DNA of 64,000 nucleotides, from contig NZ_PHQQ01000025.1 in NCBI RefSeq assembly GCF_002909235.1, positions 39,764 to 103,763 on the forward strand, read 5' to 3'. Shown piece after piece: positions 53,533 through 63,129 of this stretch. The notes under the pieces are model-generated. The model was not told where the DNA came from. It did not search any database and saw nothing but the letters and a program-made list of their open reading frames with translations. Every line of letters begins with the position of its first letter. The first letter of the stretch is position 1. This stretch comes from Arenibacter catalasegens. GTDB taxonomy: Bacteria; Bacteroidota; Bacteroidia; Flavobacteriales; Flavobacteriaceae. A program made the translations under genes and the position numbers.

Positions 53533-54441
53533 TTATCCACTTACATTATTCTTTCTTAGCGCTGTTAGTTCTTTAAACAGTGCTTTTTCTTTCGGTGTTA
53601 AATTAGTCGGGGTAACAAGGTTATAGGTTATATATAAATCCCCGTAAACATCATTTTTTTTATAAACAGGGAAGCCTTTGCCTTTTAATTTAATTTTGGT
53701 ACCGTTCTGCGTTTCTGGTTTAACATTGAGTTTTACTTGTCCGTCAAAAGTATTTACCATTATTTCTCCACCCAACATGGCTGTGTATAAGTCTAGGTCA
53801 ACGGAAGTGTAAAGGTTGTTTCCGTCCCTTTTAAAGGCGGTATCGTTTATGATTCCAAAGCTAATATATAGGTCACCATTTGGCCCTCCTTGATGTCCAG
53901 GTCCACCATGTCCGCTAATCTTTATCGTTTGCCCATTTTCGATTCCGGCAGGAACCGTAATCCTAATATTTTTACCGTTTACTTGGAGTGTTTGCTTGTG
54001 GGTACTAAAAACATCCCTAAGATGTAATTGCAACTCCGCATTTAAATCCTGCCCTCTAAAACCTGTCTTTCCCCCTCCCGAAAAATTACCGGACCCTCCA
54101 AACATAGATTCGAAAAAATCTGAGAAATCGCGTTCTCCATAATTTTGTGAAGAGCTTCTCTGGCCTCTACCACCGGCGGAACCCTGTGAAGCCCTTGCCT
54201 TTTCAAACTCTTCAGCATGTTGCCAATCCTTTCCGTACTTGTCATATTTTTTACGCTTTTCCGGGTCGCTAAGTACTTCGTTGGCTTCATTAATTTCCTT
54301 AAATTTCTTTTCGGCCTCTTTGTCGTTGGGGTTTACATCTGGATGGTGTTTTCGTGCAAATTTTCGATATGCCTTTTTAATGTCGCTTTGGCTGGCACTT
54401 TTGTCCAAACCCAATATTTTGTAGTAGTCTATAAAATTCAC
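53533..54441 (-). CDS. cbpA: CbpA/DnaJ-type co-chaperone, GTG start
   Basis: A 302-residue class B J-protein that stimulates DnaK. The J-domain covers 1-70 with the His-Pro-Asp motif at 33-35 (KHHPDVNP). A Gly/Phe/Ser-rich linker lies near 80-125 ([32 protein letters not shown]). Two DnaJ C-terminal beta domains follow ([45 protein letters not shown]). The zinc-finger CxxCxGxG repeats of true DnaJ are absent. The J-domain begins only after a GTG at 54441, so that is the start. It is operonic with cbpM. A TGAT-N4-ATCA palindrome lies 151 bases upstream. Confidence 0.92.
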   Translation of the reverse strand: MNFIDYYKILGLDKSASQSDIKKAYRKFARKHHPDVNPNDKEAEKKFKEINEANEVLSDPEKRKKYDKYGKDWQHAEEFEKARASQGSAGGRGQRSSSQNYGERDFSDFFESMFGGSGNFSGGGKTGFRGQDLNAELQLHLRDVFSTHKQTLQVNGKNIRITVPAGIENGQTIKISGHGGPGHQGGPNGDLYISFGIINDTAFKRDGNNLYTSVDLDLYTAMLGGEIMVNTFDGQVKLNVKPETQNGTKIKLKGKGFPVYKKNDVYGDLYITYNLVTPTNLTPKEKALFKELTALRKNNVSG

Positions 54442-54780
54442 CTGTCCGTTGTTTATACTTTACACTTTATTGCCTGTTCAATCAAGAATATCAAAAGCAT
54501 TGCAATTGCAATACTTTCTTTTACATTTTTGAATAAAATAATTGAGCAATCTGCATGTCGTAAAATTATTGAAATCGATCCTAGAAAGAGCTGATTAAAA
54601 TCATATCTCGCTTCATATTTTTGCTTAAATTTAATAGAAACTTAATAATAATCGCTATTGGAAATTATTTTAATCAAGTTAAACAATAATTTATTCCATT
54701 GGTAGATTTTTAGGATGTATGACATTTAGGTTAGAAACCTTGGTGCCAATTGACTTTTGATAATCTAAATATATTTTCGA
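54442..54780. other. Divergent regulatory interval between cbpA and usp
   Basis: A 339-base AT-rich interval separating the divergent cbpA and universal stress genes; promoters for both must lie here. The one clear element is TGATTAAAATCA at 54592-54603. No open frame or RNA gene was supported. Confidence 0.5.
54592..54603. promoter_or_regulatory. Fnr-like palindrome between cbpA and usp
   Basis: TGATTAAAATCA has perfect TGAT/ATCA arms with a 4-base centre, 151 bases upstream of cbpA and 178 upstream of the divergent universal stress gene. It is the same class as the sites at 2701, 6985, 8479 and 53050. Confidence 0.42.
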
Positions 54781-55620
54781 ATGAAAAATATTTTAATACC
54801 CACAGATTTTTCGGATAATGCATACAGAGCAATTTCCTATGCCGTGCGTTTGCTTAAGAATGAGGATTGTAGTTTTTATTTGTTGCACACCTATACACCG
54901 GCCATTTATCAGTCGGAGTATTTGTTGCATAGTCCAGGGCAATTAGGCCTTGGAGATATATACCGTGCCGATTCAGAAACTAGATTGGAAGAATTAAAAT
55001 CAAAAATAATTTCAAATTATAACAATCCCAGACATCAATTTATTACACAAAGTGCTTTTAGCGTATTAATGGAGGCCATAGATGAAATTGTGGAGCGTAA
55101 GAAAATAGACCTTATAATTATGGGGACCCAGGGAGCTACGGGAGCAAAGGAAATATTTTTGGGCAGTAGTACAGTGCATACCATTAAAAGAGCTAAATGT
55201 CCAGTACTGGCCATTCCCTTTGCTTATGAATATGAGACTCCAAAAAGCATTTTATTTCCAACAGACTACGAAATTGATTACAGTTTAGCCTTACTGAGAG
55301 AAGTATTGCTTATTTCGGAAATTCATAAATCAACTATAGATATAATGCATGTCTGTACCAGTTATGAACTTACCGATAAACAGGAAAGGAACAAGAAAAA
55401 ATTGAACGCATTGCTTTCAAAAACGGAACACCGGTTCCATGAACTACCAGATCAAGGAGTTATTGAAGCGATCAATAATATTCAATCTGAGCAGCATGCC
55501 CAACTTCTGGTCATGGTTAAGAATAAGCATAGTTTTCTAGAAAATCTATTTTTAAAACCGGTCATAAATCAAATTGGGTTTCATACAAGTATACCGTTCT
55601 TAGTCTTGCCATTTCATTGA
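54781..55620 (+). CDS. Universal stress protein, tandem UspA domains
   Basis: A 279-residue cytoplasmic protein of two UspA folds. The first (1-145) begins MKNILIPTDFSDNAYRA and has the complete nucleotide-loop pattern MGTQGATGAKEIFLGSSTVH followed by CPVLAIPF. The second (about 150-279) begins SILFPTDYEIDYSLAL and ends FLENLFLKPVINQIGFHTSIPFLVLP with a degenerate loop. It is a paralogue of the protein encoded at 2868-3728 and is divergent from cbpA-cbpM. Likely expressed under low oxygen or stationary-phase stress, by analogy to related clusters. Confidence 0.9.
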   Translation: MKNILIPTDFSDNAYRAISYAVRLLKNEDCSFYLLHTYTPAIYQSEYLLHSPGQLGLGDIYRADSETRLEELKSKIISNYNNPRHQFITQSAFSVLMEAIDEIVERKKIDLIIMGTQGATGAKEIFLGSSTVHTIKRAKCPVLAIPFAYEYETPKSILFPTDYEIDYSLALLREVLLISEIHKSTIDIMHVCTSYELTDKQERNKKKLNALLSKTEHRFHELPDQGVIEAINNIQSEQHAQLLVMVKNKHSFLENLFLKPVINQIGFHTSIPFLVLPFH

Positions 55621-56005
55621 TTGGGATAGCTGTATAATTGACAGATTTTAGAAAATCATTATTTGTTAAATGGATTTGGCCTGCTATAACCGAGAACACA
55701 AGTATGGGTAAAGGGAGTAAGTAGTCTTGTAGAATACAGGAGTGAAAAAGTTTATTTTTGAGCAAAGATTCGCAGAATTGAAAACCTTAGATTGTATTTT
55801 GGAATTTGTTTTTTGTTTTCTTCAGTGGAATCAAATTTCAGAAGTTTTCCAATTTCACAACAAATACATAGGTTTTGGTTATATGCTTTAACTAACCATA
55901 GGTTAAGCCACTACTTTTATAATAACTTTTTATAACTTTTGCTGTAAGTTTTTTATTGAAAATCCTACTTTTGCTTTCTAATAAGTAATGAAGACATTGA
56001 TTATG
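55621..56005. other. Gene-free stretch upstream of trxB
   Basis: An AT-rich interval between the universal stress gene and trxB. Only the trxB promoter-like TACTTTTG at 55966-55973 and a weak TAACC-ATA-GGTTA inverted repeat (around 55890-55910) stand out. No coding region or structured RNA was supported. Confidence 0.45.
55966..55973 (+). promoter_or_regulatory. Bacteroidota-type -7 element of trxB
   Basis: TACTTTTG matches TAnnTTTG. A TTTTG at 55937-55941 is a possible -33 box, though the spacing (24 bases) is longer than usual. The position favours translation from the ATG at 56006 rather than 55988, which would leave almost no leader. Confidence 0.5.
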
Positions 56006-56965
56006 GCAGAAAAAGTAGAACGTTTAAAAACGTTGATTATTGGTTCGGGACCAGCAGGATATACTGCGGCAATATATGCGTCTAGAGCAGATTTAAAACC
56101 GGTATTGTACACAGGAATGGAACCTGGGGGGCAATTGACTACTACTACAGAGGTTGATAACTTTCCTGGTTATCCAGACGGGGTCGACGGCCCAACGATG
56201 ATGATACAATTACAGAAGCAGGCTGAAAGATTTGGTACTGAGGTACGCATTGGTATGGCCACTGCTGTGGATTTTAGTGATGAAGTAGGTGGCATACATA
56301 AGGTTACCATAGATGACAACAAAATTATTGAAGCAGAAACCGTAATTATCTCCACTGGGGCTACAGCAAAATATTTGGGTATTCCTAGCGAGCAAAAGCT
56401 ACGTGGCGGCGGAGTATCGGCATGTGCCGTATGTGATGGTTTCTTTTACAAAGGACAGGATGTAGCCATTGTTGGGGCAGGTGATACTGCCGCGGAAGAG
56501 GCGTCTTATTTGGCCAATATTTGTAAAAAGGTTACCATGTTGGTAAGAAAGGATGAAATGCGCGCTTCAAAAGCTATGCAACATAGGGTAAATAGCTTGG
56601 ACAATATTGAAATCCGTTATAATACTGAAGTGGATACCGTTTTGGGTGATCAAGTGGTAGAAGGCTTAAGAATGGTCAACAATGTCACTGGAGAAAAAGA
56701 GGATATTGCTATTACCGGTTTGTTTATTGCCATTGGTCATAAACCAAATACGGATATTTTTAAGGGACAATTGGAAATGGACGAAACAGGGTATTTAATT
56801 ACCCAAGGTAAATCTACAAAAACAAGTAAACCCGGAGTTTTTGCCAGTGGAGATGTTCAGGATAAAGAGTATCGACAGGCGGTAACGGCTGCTGGAACAG
56901 GTTGTATGGCGGCCTTGGATGCTGAAAGATACTTGGCTACGGTAGAGACCCATCAAGAGGTTTAG
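56006..56965 (+). CDS. trxB: Thioredoxin reductase
   Basis: A low-molecular-weight NADPH-thioredoxin reductase of 319 residues. The FAD motif LIIGSGPAGYTAAIYASRA is near the N-terminus, with GGQLTTTTEVDNFPGYP near 47-63. The redox-active pair is Cys140-Ala-Val-Cys143 followed by Asp-Gly. The NADPH motif VAIVGAGDTAAEEASYL and the C-terminal FASGDVQDKEYRQAVTAAGTGC are also present. It keeps thioredoxin reduced in the cytoplasm. An in-frame ATG at 55988 is also possible. A clear intrinsic terminator follows. Confidence 0.96.
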   Translation, partial: AEKVERLKTLIIGSGPAGYTAAIYASRADLKPVLYTGMEPGGQLTTTTEVDNFPGYPDGVDGPTMMIQLQKQAERFGTEVRIGMATAVDFSDEVGGIHKVTIDDNKIIEAETVIISTGATAKYLGIPSEQKLRGGGVSACAVCDGFFYKGQDVAIVGAGDTAAEEASYLANICKKVTMLVRKDEMRASKAMQHRVNSLDNIEIRYNTEVDTVLGDQVVEGLRMVNNVTGEKEDIAITGLFIAIGHKPNTDIFKGQLEMDETGYLITQGKSTKTSKPGVFASGDVQDKEYRQAVTAAGTGCMAALDAERYLATVETHQEV

Positions 56966-57024
56966 TCCAAAATTGATGCTTGGAAATTATTGAATACGCC
57001 CCTCCACTTTAATTGGGGAAAAAC

Positions 57025-57072
57025 AAAAACAATCTGTATTTGGAATTATTATCCACCTACAGATTGTTTTTT
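57025..57072 (+). terminator. Intrinsic terminator after trxB
   Basis: AAAAACAATCTGTA pairs over 14 bases with TACAGATTGTTTTT, with a 19-base loop and a T-run at the 3' side. It lies 60 bases after the trxB stop and before the convergent lipocalin-like gene. The A-run on the left would also serve the minus strand. Confidence 0.75.
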
Positions 57073-57133
57073 ATTTGGTACCATGTGTACCGCATATCTA
57101 AGATCCTCTATTGAAATAGTTTAAGGTGCAATA

Positions 57134-57580
57134 TTAATTTAAACGCTTATAATTTTCGGAATTAATACGATTTCCATCTGCATCAATAAAGATTTGGCTG
57201 TAATTATCACCTTCCAATTTGAGTTCCATGTGCCATTCCATATTTTCATTGGCAACTTTTCTCATAGAGGATGACATGTATTCCAATTTTTCTGTCAATG
57301 TACTGTCCGTAGCGACATAGGAACCATAGCCAAACCATTCAATGGAATCCGTTGGAACATAGCGTGTCCACATAACTTTTCCTTTATAATACATTTTAAT
57401 TTGACGGTAACCTTCCGTAGGAGGAATGGTCTTTATTACATCGTTGCCATCGTAATTGTTAAAACTTACTAGTTCCCAGGTACCTTCAAGGGTATTTGGG
57501 CTTTGAATTTTTGTAGAAGCAATTTTGGTGGCGGACACCAAAAATAGCATCAAGAAAACTATTCCAAGTATTTTTTTCAT
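57134..57580 (-). CDS. Exported lipocalin-like protein
   Basis: A 148-residue protein with a signal peptide (KKILGIVFLMLFLVSATKIAS). The beta-rich mature part starts LEGTWELVSFNNYDG (near 35-49), a Gly-x-Trp opening typical of lipocalin-like/DUF4488-type small beta barrels. It continues with QIKMYYKGKVMWTRY and ends NRINSENYKRL. The ligand is unknown. It is encoded alone, convergent with trxB. Confidence 0.72.
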   Translation of the reverse strand: MKKILGIVFLMLFLVSATKIASTKIQSPNTLEGTWELVSFNNYDGNDVIKTIPPTEGYRQIKMYYKGKVMWTRYVPTDSIEWFGYGSYVATDSTLTEKLEYMSSSMRKVANENMEWHMELKLEGDNYSQIFIDADGNRINSENYKRLN

Positions 57581-57862
57581 GACTATTTTATTTATGAGTT
57601 TAGATACTAATAAGTTACGACTTTTTTAGATTATTAACATATTAAACTAAAACTATGTTAAAAAAATCCTTAAAAGAATTGGATAAAATTAGTTAGGAGC
57701 CTTATTGGGCTGAAAATATTTTTTTAAATAAACCGAGGAAAAAGACTTTGCCAAATTGTCTAGGAATTTGCGACCAAAATCTTTAATGTACTGTAAATTG
57801 GGCCAAAAGGGGAGGGGCTAAAGTTAATTTGTAGAAAAGGGGTATGGGTTGGCCGTTTATTT

Positions 57863-58924
57863 TTAGAAATATGAATTTATAAGATTACAGAGCAAAAGGA
57901 TATCCTCTTTTTTGTGATGGGCACTGATTACAATTCTGCTCATAAGTTTAGCATCTACATCTGGGTAACGAAAACTGGTCACCACTATCATTTGTGCCTT
58001 TAGATATTTGGTAAACTCTTCATCGTTAAAACTGAAGGCAGGATGTTCTTTCATAAATTTAAATCTATCCAGCGCTTTAATGTGCGACCTGAATAATTCA
58101 ATATTATCTTTGAGCATAGCCCTTTTTTCATTGAAGAGTTCACTTCCGTTTATAAGGCTGGCCAAGGCGGCAGGTGTTGCTGGACTGGCTCCACCAAAAA
58201 AAGGGGTGTCCACCAATTCTTCCATTCGAATTTTAGATCCAAAAATGGTACCTGCCTGAATACCGAAACCTTTACCCAATGAGCAGCAAACAATCAGTTC
58301 TTTAGGTTTTAACTCTCGCAGCATACTATAAACACCACCCCCATTTTTGCCAACTATTCCGATCCCGTGTGAATCATCTACCACTAGAATGATTTTTTCC
58401 AATGGCAGCATTTTTAATCCGTCGAAATCGGGATAGTTGGATCCAGAAAAATCGATGGCGTCTAAAAGAACTACTGGTATGGTACTCTGATCGACTTTCA
58501 AATGAGCTCTGATGGCTAAATTTAAGGCAGTGAAATTTGGGTATGGTTTAAATTGTTCATCAGATAGGCTAGGGGAATAAAGGGCAGTATGGGTGTTGGG
58601 AGCATAGAATAGCTTATTTGTCTTGGTATCCAGAGTTTGTCTCACGAGTTGTCCGGCCAAATACCCGGACGATAAACTGATGCACGCCTCGCTTCCCACT
58701 AAATGGGATAAATGCCGTTCCACCTCCTCATAAATGGAAATTCGAATATTGGATTTTCTAGACGCTCCGTAGTTTGTGCCGTATTTCCTAATGTTGGATA
58801 TGAAAATATCCTGGAAAGCTTCATCTGTCTGAAGCCCCAGATAAGACGTGCCTCCAAAATACAAGTATTTCTTCTGGTCCAACTCTATTTCCCTGCCAGG
58901 GAAGCCATCGATATAAAAAGTCAT
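57863..58924 (-). CDS. PLP-dependent alpha-oxoamine synthase-like enzyme
   Basis: A 353-residue fold-type I PLP enzyme resembling 8-amino-7-oxononanoate synthase and related acyl-CoA:amino-acid condensing enzymes. Motifs are YGTNYGASRKSNIR, ACISLSSGYLAGQLV, the PLP Asp-His context LVVDDSHGIGIVG, the lysine-bearing VCCSLGKGFGIQAG and FFGGASPATPAALA. It is shorter than typical family members (about 385-400) at the N-terminus. Its ATG overlaps the stop of the epimerase gene by one base (TAATG), so the two are translationally coupled. It is not near biotin genes, so a biotin role is doubtful. Confidence 0.78.
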   Translation of the reverse strand: MTFYIDGFPGREIELDQKKYLYFGGTSYLGLQTDEAFQDIFISNIRKYGTNYGASRKSNIRISIYEEVERHLSHLVGSEACISLSSGYLAGQLVRQTLDTKTNKLFYAPNTHTALYSPSLSDEQFKPYPNFTALNLAIRAHLKVDQSTIPVVLLDAIDFSGSNYPDFDGLKMLPLEKIILVVDDSHGIGIVGKNGGGVYSMLRELKPKELIVCCSLGKGFGIQAGTIFGSKIRMEELVDTPFFGGASPATPAALASLINGSELFNEKRAMLKDNIELFRSHIKALDRFKFMKEHPAFSFNDEEFTKYLKAQMIVVTSFRYPDVDAKLMSRIVISAHHKKEDILLLCNLINSYF

Positions 58925-59934
58925 TATCGTAAGCTTATTCCACTACCACCTAAGGTAGGAAAGATTACTTTTCCATCCTCCTTAATAATAACCCCATCGG
59001 CAATGTCTTCTTTTAGCAACATGGCGCCGTCCATATCTACATAATCCAATTGTGGAATTAGTTGGGCTATGGCCGAAATACCTACTGAGGATTCCGTCAT
59101 GCAACCGACCATTACTTTTAGACCTAATTCCTTGGCCCGTTTAATCATTCGTCTTGCAGGGGTAAGGCCACCGCATTTCGTAAGTTTAATGTTGATGCCA
59201 TTATAATGAAACGCGCATTTATCCACATCGGATTCTACTATACAGCTTTCATCGGCCATTATGGGTAGTACACTTTGGTGCATCACTACTTCCATACCTT
59301 TCCAATCATCCGCTTTTAGGGGTTGTTCAATAAATTCCACTCCCAATTCCTTTAAATAAGGGGCATTTAGGATGGTTTTATCGGCTGTCCAGGCACAATT
59401 GGCATCAACCCTAAAGATGGCATCAGTATGCTTGCGCAGTTCCCTTACAATAGCTACGTCCTTATCAGTACCTAGTTTTATTTTATATATGGGCCATGGC
59501 ATCTCTTTCATCTTATCTACCATTTTATTTATGGAATCCAACCCTATGGTATAATTGGTAATCGGATAAGTACTGTTGTCCGTATCCCATAATTCATATA
59601 GAGGTTTGCCCTGTATTTTTCCATACAGATCATTGGCAGCAAGGTCTAATGCGCAAATGGCAAAATTACTTAGGTTCTTCGAAACCAAAAATGCATGGAA
59701 GGCCTCAGGGGTCTTTATATTAAATTGCTCAATATCTTTTCTCACATGTTCAATCTCCGCCTGCATAGTTTCAAAGCTTATCTGGTAATAAGGGTTGGAT
59801 GTAGCCTCGCCATAACCCGTTTTATCATCCTGTGTCAGAGAAACGACCATGGAATCTTGAAAATCATGGGATTCCCTAGAAATACTGAAAGTGTGCTTTA
59901 AAGGGAGTACAAATTTTTTAATCTTTAACTTCAT
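58924..59934 (-). CDS. Dipeptide epimerase (enolase superfamily, L-Ala-D/L-Glu type)
   Basis: A 336-residue enolase-superfamily enzyme of the muconate-lactonizing subgroup. The catalytic Lys-x-Lys is in PIYKIKLGT, metal ligands are in VDANCAW, EQPLKADDW and ADESC, and the second catalytic lysine is in GINIKLTKCGGL. The SVGISAIAQLIPQLDYVDMDG end region is typical of L-Ala-D/L-Glu epimerases, which recycle murein peptides. The ATG at 59934 fits the family N-terminus (MKLKIKKFVLPLKHTFSIS); the longer frame from 60003 is not supported. It is coupled to the PLP enzyme gene, an association not explained by murein recycling alone. Confidence 0.86.
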   Translation of the reverse strand: MKLKIKKFVLPLKHTFSISRESHDFQDSMVVSLTQDDKTGYGEATSNPYYQISFETMQAEIEHVRKDIEQFNIKTPEAFHAFLVSKNLSNFAICALDLAANDLYGKIQGKPLYELWDTDNSTYPITNYTIGLDSINKMVDKMKEMPWPIYKIKLGTDKDVAIVRELRKHTDAIFRVDANCAWTADKTILNAPYLKELGVEFIEQPLKADDWKGMEVVMHQSVLPIMADESCIVESDVDKCAFHYNGINIKLTKCGGLTPARRMIKRAKELGLKVMVGCMTESSVGISAIAQLIPQLDYVDMDGAMLLKEDIADGVIIKEDGKVIFPTLGGSGISLR

Positions 59935-60057
59935 AACAATAATTATAGGACGAATATAAAGAAAGATGATGTATTGGAAAATCAAAACCCATTGAAATCT
60001 CAATGGGTTTTATTAACATTTGAATGCCAAGGCGTGTACTATGGCCAGGCTGGAGTT

Positions 60058-60783
60058 TTATAATTTGCTTACGCTGCCTGAACTGGATTTTTTGTGTTCA
60101 ACTTTCGCTGCTCCGGTATAGCGAATATCTCCACCGCTACTAGCTTCTGCTATTAAGGATTCTGATACGTTTACAGTAATTCCCGCCCCACTACTGGCGC
60201 TGGCATGGCACTTTGATGTGATTAAATTTTCAGCCTTTATTCCTGACCCACTGCTGGCATTGCTGTATAGGGTTTCAGTTTCACCAACGACTTTTATGTC
60301 GGCACCACTACTGGAGTCCGCAGTTACTTTTTCGGCCTTTAGATCCTCGATTTGAAGTCTGGAACCACTACTAGCGCTTAGTTCAATATTTTGTGCCCTA
60401 ATGGCATTCTGGGTAATTAGGGCAGCACCACTGGACGTCTCCAAAGCGGTTATTACAGGTAGGGTTACGTAAACCTTTTTGGTAGCCCTACCAATATTTT
60501 CAATGGCATGAATTCGCAAAGTTCCATTTTTGACGTCTGTTCCTATAAGGTCTATTACATTTTGGTCAGCTTCAACTACAATCTGGAAATCATTGCCTTG
60601 GGTAACATAAACATCCAAACCCTCCGAGGCTGAAATTAATGTAAAATCAGAGGTTATGGAACGGTGGTCTTCTTCAACAATTCCATTTCCCTTCTTTCCG
60701 TTTCCAAAATTAATATCGAAACCGCAGGAAGAAAACAAAATTGCTAGGATAAGGGTGATGGTAATTCTTGCTAATGTTGTCAT
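60058..60783 (-). CDS. Head GIN domain (DUF2807) lipoprotein
   Basis: A 241-residue exported lipoprotein (ILAILFSSC, Cys20) with the beta-helical head GIN/DUF2807 fold. It has regularly repeated Ser-Ser-Gly turns such as ETSSGAALI, SASSGSRLQI, DSSSGADIKV, NASSGSGIKA and SASSGAGITV. The domain forms a right-handed parallel beta-helix, but its role is not established. It lies downstream of padR and pspC on the same strand (144 bases after pspC), as is usual in Bacteroidota, where these are envelope-stress-like units. Confidence 0.86.
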   Translation of the reverse strand: MTTLARITITLILAILFSSCGFDINFGNGKKGNGIVEEDHRSITSDFTLISASEGLDVYVTQGNDFQIVVEADQNVIDLIGTDVKNGTLRIHAIENIGRATKKVYVTLPVITALETSSGAALITQNAIRAQNIELSASSGSRLQIEDLKAEKVTADSSSGADIKVVGETETLYSNASSGSGIKAENLITSKCHASASSGAGITVNVSESLIAEASSGGDIRYTGAAKVEHKKSSSGSVSKL

Positions 60784-60926
60784 GATTGTTGTTTTTTGTC
60801 TTGAAACAAATTCCTGGGGGGATAGGGTAGTTCAAGGATTGATTAATGATGTTATTTAATGATTATCTAAAATTATTAATTAGGCTACTTTAATCATACT
60901 ACAATTTACTGAATTGTTATTAGGGC

Positions 60927-62687
60927 TTACTGAACTGTATCTTTTTTTAGTTCTGTATTTTTACTGTCCTTAGTTTGGAACTGTACACCATTTTCATCGA
61001 TTTTGAGTTTAAAATTATCCTTGCCCCCTTTTAAATCGATATCCACACCGTCTTCATTAATAATAATTTTGCCATTATTATCATCAATTTCATCATGCTC
61101 TTCCTCATCCTTTGGACAGTCCAAACATTGCAATTCCCCACTGTCATCCATTTGCCACAGGTATTTGGTAATCTCACACCCGTCCATATCCTTATCGTTA
61201 TTGGCTCTTAATATCCAACAGCTTTGGGGCGATTTGTCAAATTGCAGCTGCGTACCAATGGGCAGGTATAGATAGATTCTTACCTCTTGGTCCCTGTATT
61301 TATTCTCTTTGGCCGTAGTCAAAAAATCGTCGAATATTAAAGTGTTGTTTTGAATGGAATAATTGTGGTTGATTTTACCGGCGGTCTCTGTGGCATTTTT
61401 AAACGAGTTACCATTCGCATTTTTACGTATTTCGATTCGGGCAATAGAGTCTTTGGACATTTTTAAGCTTAAACGCACATCCTCCGATACCAGAACCTCT
61501 TCACCATTGTCGGTGTAATCCAGCACAACCCCATTTATACCTATATTATTGCTGTTATTATCATAGGGAGATGACTTTAAACTGATTTTTATGGGTTGGT
61601 TGGGCTGCTGTATTGAAAGTTCCTTCTCAACAGAGACATTACCGGAGTAGGCATGGGCAGCGGCTTGGCGTATGCCAAAAACAGTCAATAAGATAACAGC
61701 AATCAACCACAATCCTAAAAGTGTGAATTTGGCAATATTACCGATCGATTTCAAGTTGTTGACCAAAATCTTAAGGCCAAGATACATGAGAAAGAAAAAT
61801 GGAATCCCAATGGCAAAAAAGCCTAAAAGGGACACTAACCATACCGGGGTATTTGTGGAATTCACCATATAGTAAAAATCGATTCCTGGTAAGTGAATAA
61901 TATCCAAAATGCCCACCGTAAAAAGTCCCACGATCAAGGCAACAATTCCTGCGGCACCTATTACGATCAGGATAATCCCAATGAATTTGCCAATGATCTT
62001 AAAAAAAAACATAATTAAGTCCGCAATAGCATTAAAGAAACTGCGACTACTATCCTTTACCTTGTGCCCCATTTTTTCATAGTCCACATTTTTTACTTTT
62101 TCAGCTACGTCATCAAAGCCTTCCTTTACTTTTTTTTCAATATTGCTGATATTTACTTCTTCCCCACGCATATCCAGTTTTTGGGCCGTGGTTAGGGCTT
62201 CTGGAATAAGGATCCATAAGAGACCGTAAATAAAAATAAAGCCTCCCCAAGTAAATATGGTCAACAAGATCCATAACAGTCGTACCCAAAGGGCGTCTAT
62301 CCCAAAATAGTGGCCTAAACCAGCAGAAACACCACCGATATATTTATGGTCAATGTCCCTGTATAATTTTCTTACCCTTCCCGTATTTTTAGCTGCCTTG
62401 GGGTGATCTTCAAAAATATCTTCGTCGACCATATAATCTTCAGGTTGCCCCATGATGCCAATAACCTCGTCAACTTCCTTTTCGGTTATTACTTGTCTTT
62501 CGTTTTCCATTTTTTCATGGAACAGTTCGGCAATTCTAGCCTCAATATCCGCTATAATCTCCTCGCTACCATTTGTATTGGCAAAAGAACGTTTTATGGC
62601 CTCTAAATAGCGTTGAAGCTTACTATAGGCTACTTCATCTATATGAAAGAATAAATTGGCCAGATTTATATTTATTGTCTTGTTCAT
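60927..62687 (-). CDS. PspC-domain membrane protein
   Basis: A 586-residue inner-membrane protein. A cytosolic N-terminal helical domain (1-85, ANLFFHIDEVAYSKLQRYLEAI) precedes a PspC domain at about 104-165 (KYIGGVSAGLGHYFGIDALWVRL, then a TM helix). A linker and three to four TM helices lie near 215-375, and a large soluble C-terminal region (about 380-586) is beta-rich with a final acidic stretch (EEEHDEIDDNNGK). PspC proteins sense membrane stress, and the long Bacteroidota version is usually paired with a PadR repressor. padR ends one base before its ATG, indicating translational coupling. Confidence 0.88.
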   Translation of the reverse strand: MNKTININLANLFFHIDEVAYSKLQRYLEAIKRSFANTNGSEEIIADIEARIAELFHEKMENERQVITEKEVDEVIGIMGQPEDYMVDEDIFEDHPKAAKNTGRVRKLYRDIDHKYIGGVSAGLGHYFGIDALWVRLLWILLTIFTWGGFIFIYGLLWILIPEALTTAQKLDMRGEEVNISNIEKKVKEGFDDVAEKVKNVDYEKMGHKVKDSSRSFFNAIADLIMFFFKIIGKFIGIILIVIGAAGIVALIVGLFTVGILDIIHLPGIDFYYMVNSTNTPVWLVSLLGFFAIGIPFFFLMYLGLKILVNNLKSIGNIAKFTLLGLWLIAVILLTVFGIRQAAAHAYSGNVSVEKELSIQQPNQPIKISLKSSPYDNNSNNIGINGVVLDYTDNGEEVLVSEDVRLSLKMSKDSIARIEIRKNANGNSFKNATETAGKINHNYSIQNNTLIFDDFLTTAKENKYRDQEVRIYLYLPIGTQLQFDKSPQSCWILRANNDKDMDGCEITKYLWQMDDSGELQCLDCPKDEEEHDEIDDNNGKIIINEDGVDIDLKGGKDNFKLKIDENGVQFQTKDSKNTELKKDTVQ

Positions 62688-62688
62688 T

Positions 62689-63024
62689 TTAGTTGTTTTT
62701 TGTTTTGGTTACGAGGTTCGTCGCATTTCTTAATTCATCCCAGGTTGTATCCAATTCTTTTAAGAAAAGTTTACCTGTTTCTGTCAATTTGTAGTATTTC
62801 CTAGGTGGACCTGAGGTAGATTCTTCCCAACGATAATTGAGTAGCCCCGCATTTTTTAGTCTTGTTAGCAAAGGATAAATTGTACCCTCTACTACTAGCA
62901 TTTTAGCGTCTTTTAGTGTGTCCAGAATTTCCGAGGTATATTTATCCTCCCCGTCTAGAACTGAAAGTATGCAATACTCCAAGACTCCCTTGCGCATCTG
63001 TGCTTTTGTGTTTTCAATATTCAT
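62689..63024 (-). CDS. PadR-family transcriptional regulator
   Basis: A 111-residue winged-helix repressor of the short PadR type (subfamily 2). MRKGVLEYCILSVLDGEDKYTSEILDTLKDAKMLVVEGTIYPLLTRLKNAGLLNYRW is the DNA-binding domain with the conserved GTIYPLL. GPPRKYYKLTETGKLFLKEL is the wing and dimerisation helix. It is the first gene of the padR-pspC-head GIN unit and probably represses it. Inverted AGTA/TACT-type repeats lie upstream. Confidence 0.92.
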   Translation of the reverse strand: MNIENTKAQMRKGVLEYCILSVLDGEDKYTSEILDTLKDAKMLVVEGTIYPLLTRLKNAGLLNYRWEESTSGPPRKYYKLTETGKLFLKELDTTWDELRNATNLVTKTKNN

Positions 63025-63129
63025 AGTTGCATGATTATTATAATTTAACTGTTCGTTTTTTTCGATGATTGCATTTTAGCATTTCTCTTTTGATTGATTT
63101 GATGAATAAACTCTGGAATTAGTGTGATG

